NCBI GenBank assembly: GCA_037074705.1
Contig: CM073596.1
Location: 18,620,501 to 18,684,500 of the forward strand
Direction of reading: 5' to 3'
DNA: 64,000 nt
Source of the DNA: Zhengitettix transpicula
Taxonomy: Eukaryota; Arthropoda; Insecta; Orthoptera; Tetrigidae
Shown here piece after piece: positions 60,250 to 64,000 of the stretch (positions are counted from its first letter, which is position 1; every line of letters starts with the position of its first letter). The notes beneath the pieces are model-generated. The model saw only the letters and a program-made list of their open reading frames with translations. It was not told the DNA's origin and ran no database searches. Both the position numbers and the translations under genes were made by a program.

Positions 60250-62187
60250 ATTTCTTTCTCTGGCTAACAAAAACCAAATTTTATATTTTTCCATTACTTA
60301 ATCATATATTGAAGAGCAACGCGAATGTTATGCCTGATGGTAAGAGCCGCAAAAGTTGCACAGCAAAAGTTAAGTCCAAAGATGGCAATGATGAAGACAA
60401 ATACTTGATCATTAGTATTTAGTTTGAAATATTAGCAACTTATGAATAATTATTTATGAATACCTTAGCAGAACATCTTCGTGTCTACCCCAGCTAAAAG
60501 GCAAAGTAATCGCGTAATTTTCTAGGCTCTTCTCACATAATAGCTTAAAATTTATGAAATAATATAAATATTAAATGCTAAGTTTCTAACAGGTGACTCA
60601 TACCATATATTTAAATCAGTATTGTATTAAATAAACACAAAGCTGGAAAGCGAAAGGGTAAAAATAAAATTGAAACACCGCCAAAATTGAAAAAAAAACT
60701 TTATACACAACAGACTTATAAATTAGATTTCTAAATTATAACTGCATACAGCTGGGGAAAAAAGTTAAATATACCAGCAATATTTTATTAATTGGTAACG
60801 ATTACCCATTAAGTTATCGCTTGATCAGATCTTGATGTTTATAAAACATAAGTTGAATGAAATTGTCATGGTGTGATGGTCAACATTACCAGTTTGCATC
60901 GCATAGGTGCAGGGTTCAAATCCCCGCATAGTCAATATTGCTCTATTTTTTTATTTTCAGCACAGTCACATTTTAGGTACTGTATCTCATCCATTAATTA
61001 AAATATTTCACAAACTAGACTTAGGACGGAGTAGCAAGTTAATAACAGTCCATTTTATAATTCTAGATACTTTTCATGTATGTACGATGACAGATCTAAA
61101 TGATATATTTTGATTAATGAATATGTTTACATAAAAATTTATGAATTAGTCTCGTATTATGTAGTATGTTTATATAATAATTATTTTATATATTGTATTT
61201 CTTTTATTTTTTTATTTTTATAAAACGGTAAATTATGCTGAAACGTAAATTAAATGTTACTTTGTTTGCATTTAAATCTATTGTCTTATTGCGGAATTAT
61301 TTTATTTATTTTCCAAAATTATTTTTAAAAATTACTATATATAATAATTTCAACCCCACAACATTTCTTACGTTCAATCCGTGTCATCGGTGTCAGTAAA
61401 AAGGTTTTCATGTAAATATTTCAAGAAAACTAACAACGAATCTTGTTCACGTGTTCTGTAGAATTAGGTAAATAAATAGATCTGACGTCTTATTAAATAA
61501 TGTTTAAACTCCAGCCTATTAATAAGAAAAAATTATTATCAAATTTTAAAAAAAATATTTAACAAACACAGCGTTTAATACTTGATAGGGACCTCTTCAG
61601 GTGTACAATCACAATTAAATTCAGTTAAAAATTACTGTGTTGATTATTTGTTTACTTTGTACAATCATACTATAAATCTAATCAATTGTAGGAAAATACC
61701 TGAAGAATATACATGGACATATTGGCATTGCCATGTATATGTTAATTAAGTGCTCTTGTGCGATGATGATTACTTGGCACCTAAATCGACAGCGATAAAT
61801 TGTTGAAATATTATGAGTAATGAATATGTAACGTTTAGTTTGTTTTAAATTAAAATGGTGATTTAAAAAATGTTCATATATATCTTTGGAAAGCACGTGC
61901 TTTCTTAATTTCAGGTTGTGGTATCTTTAAACATATTCTTGTGTATTTTTACTGTGCTATTTGATATTACAAATATCAGCATGCTTGCCAACAGTTAATA
62001 ATGGATGCAAATGTTGCAAATATTTTGTTGTAAATGTTCTTATTAAAAATGTAATCCAAAGGATGACACTGGGTACCTAACAATTACATTTAATGACATT
62101 TTGTAAGCACTACATCATTTTTTCCTAAAAAAAATTTTTGTAAATAGTTTAGTGTATATATGAAATGACATTAATATTTTCCGCAAT
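60250..62187. promoter_or_regulatory. Intergenic region between divergent MCCC1 and MTPAP
   Basis: About 2 kb between the inferred MCCC1 start and MTPAP. It probably holds both promoters and the MTPAP first exon. No TATA box stands out in this AT-rich DNA and there is no CpG-rich core. It includes the tRNA-like segment at 60868 and a relic with GGGACCTCTTCAGGTG at about 61588. Confidence 0.35.
60868..60940 (+). other. tRNA-like segment with pol III B box
   Basis: GTCATGGTGTGATGGTCAA resembles a tRNA D-arm region, and GCAGGGTTCAAATCCCCGC, about 40 bases on, resembles a T arm with a B box (GGTTCAAATCC). The stems are imperfect, so it is more likely a tRNA pseudogene or SINE head than a working tRNA. 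It lies between MCCC1 and MTPAP. Confidence 0.35.
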
Positions 62188-62198
62188 TTATTTTCAGA
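62188..62198 (+). other. Probable 3' splice site in the MTPAP 5' UTR
   Basis: A pyrimidine-rich TTTATTTTCAG ends 16 bases before the MTPAP start codon. A non-coding first exon would then lie upstream in the MCCC1-MTPAP gap. Inference from consensus only. Confidence 0.4.
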
Positions 62199-62214
62199 TC
62201 ATAATAATTTAATT

Positions 62215-63792
62215 ATGTATCAAACAAAGGCCCTACGTAAAATCTGCTACTCAGTTTTTAGATACAAACATTTATATGCCAAGAGCTCCAGTATTTGGGT
62301 GCCTGTGGTTGCAAGATTTGGATCCAAATCAGGCCATGTTGCTAAAGAAAATGTAAGTGCCTTCATGAGAATGGTTGAGAGTAGAAGAGCACAGGCAAGA
62401 AGAAGTTTAATAATAGAAATTCCTACTCCAAGTTATATATCCGAAGTTAAGACAAAATGTGAAAAATATGGTGATATCAATTATTTTGATTATTATTCAT
62501 TGCAAGGAAATCTTGATTTTGTTATTGTTGAATTTAAAAGTGAAGAATTGACTAACTGTGTTCTTAGCGATTGTGTGTTTGAAAGTGATCATAATGTTGT
62601 ACCTGTGCGATCCCCATTCTTATGGTATAGGACAACAAGTGCTTCCGTTTCAAAGAAAAAATTGACAAAAACAGTTTTAGAGAAAACAAATGAAGAAGAA
62701 CTTATAAAGAAGCTTGAAAATGCAGATTCGATAAAAGAACAGATGATCATATTGGATAGAGAGACATGTTTAACAGACTTGGGAATACGTCTTAGATTCT
62801 TAACTTTATACCAAATAGAATTGGCATTAAGTGGACTTTTTCCAAGAATAACTGCCTTTCCATTTGGGTCTTCAATAACTGGCTTTGGTAGACATTGTTG
62901 TGATTTAGACATTGTTATTAACCTTGATAAAGATCTTGCAATAAATAAAGATTCTAGCAGATTGGTATTTCATGTGAAGGCTGCAGTGCTTAATGGAAGA
63001 GCTTCAATGCAGAGGCACCTTGAAAGTATAGGTGACATATTTCACTTATTTTTACCAGGTATATCAAATATGAAGAGAATATTACAAGCAAATGTTCCTA
63101 TAATTAAATATTTTCAAGATTACACTGGCCTTGAGTGTGATATAACAATGAATAATATGTCTGCTGTTAATATGAGTGAATTGTTATACAACTTACGGCT
63201 CTTTGATTTAAGAGTTCAACCATTTGTTACTACTGTACACAAATGGGCTTATCATGCAGGTCTCACACACACTTCTCCAGGCCCTTGGATAACAAACTTT
63301 TCTCTTACTTTACTAGCAATTTTCTTTCTTCAGCAGGATTCAGTGAGTGTTCTTCCTCCTGTTCACAAATTTAAGAGTGTTGAAAAAGTTAATAATGTTG
63401 TTTCAGATAATCTGGAGACTATATTGACTTTATTCTTGGATTATTATTCCAAATTTGACTTTAGGAATTATGCTGTTAATGTGTTGAGTGGGACTCCTAC
63501 ATTGAAACCTGACAATTCCCCAATGTATATTGTCAATCCAATTGAGCCAGAACTTAATGTTAGCAAAAATATTAGTTCTGCAGAAAATGAAAAGTTTCAA
63601 ATTGAAATCAGAAATGCTTATTGGTTGTTAAATTCTGAACAAGTGTCTGATGGTAGTGATAAAGTGAACACTTTGGGAATTTTACCTTTATTTAAATCAA
63701 AACGACGTAAACTGGAACCAATATTTAATGTTAAAGATACTACAGCAAAGAAGAAAAATATTGTTTTGTCTCTGTGGAATGATCTTCAATAA
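62215..63792 (+). CDS. MTPAP: Mitochondrial poly(A) polymerase (single coding exon, 525 aa)
   Basis: Adds adenosines to the 3' ends of mitochondrial mRNAs, completing stop codons and affecting stability. The N terminus is basic and lacks acidic residues (K5, R8, K9, R16, K18), as expected for a matrix presequence. An RNA-recognition-like region follows at about residues 60-135, then the nucleotidyltransferase core. PFGSSITGFG is at 216-225 with the catalytic pair DLD at 230-232, and the third acidic residue is Asp309 in LECDITMNN. A PAP-associated segment holds NPIEPELNVSKN from Asn441, followed by a lysine-rich tail. The family is about 580 aa in human, so this is close to full length. The coding region has no intron. 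TTTATTTTCAG ends 16 bases before the ATG, suggesting a spliced 5' UTR. Intron loss or an intact retrocopy are both possible; the sequence shows no decay. Confidence 0.93.
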   Translation: MYQTKALRKICYSVFRYKHLYAKSSSIWVPVVARFGSKSGHVAKENVSAFMRMVESRRAQARRSLIIEIPTPSYISEVKTKCEKYGDINYFDYYSLQGNLDFVIVEFKSEELTNCVLSDCVFESDHNVVPVRSPFLWYRTTSASVSKKKLTKTVLEKTNEEELIKKLENADSIKEQMIILDRETCLTDLGIRLRFLTLYQIELALSGLFPRITAFPFGSSITGFGRHCCDLDIVINLDKDLAINKDSSRLVFHVKAAVLNGRASMQRHLESIGDIFHLFLPGISNMKRILQANVPIIKYFQDYTGLECDITMNNMSAVNMSELLYNLRLFDLRVQPFVTTVHKWAYHAGLTHTSPGPWITNFSLTLLAIFFLQQDSVSVLPPVHKFKSVEKVNNVVSDNLETILTLFLDYYSKFDFRNYAVNVLSGTPTLKPDNSPMYIVNPIEPELNVSKNISSAENEKFQIEIRNAYWLLNSEQVSDGSDKVNTLGILPLFKSKRRKLEPIFNVKDTTAKKKNIVLSLWNDLQ

Positions 63793-63793
63793 A
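63788..63793 (+). terminator. AATAAA overlapping the MTPAP stop codon; second signal at 63936-63941
   Basis: The MTPAP stop TAA lies inside an AATAAA hexamer. If used, the 3' UTR would be only about 15-30 bases. A further AATAAA lies at 63936-63941, giving a 3' UTR of roughly 160 bases. The sequence cannot tell which is used. Confidence 0.35.
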
Positions 63794-64000
63794 AAATTGG
63801 TTAAAACCCAGGATATTCATACTTAACTTTTTCTGAATGATTTGTTTTGTAAAACTACATGGAGAAATTAATTTTCATACTATTATTATTAATTCAATAA
63901 CCTCAAGCAAATAACAAAACAAGTACTTGCTGACAAATAAAACTATTGGAAGTGTAGAAATTATGTTATAGAACAAATAATAATTGGACTAAAGATGTCT

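Noticed and set aside
60303..60430. Hydrophobic - strand frame (QVFVFIIAIFGLNFCC...) upstream of MCCC1
   Set aside because: About 40 codons, no start in a good context, no clear acceptor and no family match; probably accidental in AT-rich DNA.
60868..60940. Functional tRNA gene
   Set aside because: B box is good but the acceptor and D stems do not pair properly; kept only as a tRNA-like segment.
62589..62912. 107-codon - strand ORF inside MTPAP
   Set aside because: Antisense shadow of the MTPAP coding sequence.

Overview
This is an animal nuclear genome segment, almost certainly from an insect. It is AT-rich, its genes are split by introns and dominated by transposable-element debris, and no bacterial-style operon is visible. 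The density of repeats, long introns and the style of the three genes fit a large-genome insect such as a cockroach, termite or other polyneopteran, but the order is an inference only.

Three protein-coding genes can be supported. (1) A heparan sulfate glucosamine 3-O-sulfotransferase lies on the + strand in three coding exons (30409-30927, 40486-40743, 41408-41722; 363 aa). Its 9.6-kb first intron is full of mobile elements. Its exons are strikingly GC-rich compared with everything around them. (2) The biotin-carboxylase (alpha) subunit of methylcrotonoyl-CoA carboxylase, MCCC1, lies on the - strand. Twelve well-supported coding exons run from 59380 down to 52911, with a plausible short presequence exon at 60212-60249. 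All reading frames and splice phases join. (3) A mitochondrial poly(A) polymerase, MTPAP, lies on the + strand at 62215-63792 as one uninterrupted 525-codon ORF. MCCC1 and MTPAP are arranged head to head about 2 kb apart and both products act in mitochondria. They may share a regulatory region, but that is not shown.

Layout. 1-6.3 kb: copies of a poly(A)-tailed short retroposon, a three-unit ~340-bp tandem array, a duplicated ~190-bp block and a strong TATA-type core promoter near 3438. 6.3-30 kb: gene desert with MITE-like palindromes, two inverted tandem blocks of a ~665-bp repeat carrying CCAAT boxes (10.7-11.7 and 20.4-21.7 kb), degraded LTRs, a decayed gag-like ORF of a non-LTR retrotransposon with a zinc knuckle (18.1-19.4 kb, - strand) and more retroposon copies, including a head-to-tail pair. 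30-42 kb: the sulfotransferase gene. 42-52.9 kb: very AT-rich, gene-free, with a 3 x 211-bp tandem repeat next to an LTR fragment. 52.9-64 kb: MCCC1 and MTPAP.

The most distinctive non-gene signal is the retroposon family. At least eight copies lie in 64 kb, several with exact 10-13-bp target-site duplications. Its 5' end carries two near-identical hairpins, and short ORFs are partly kept on both strands.
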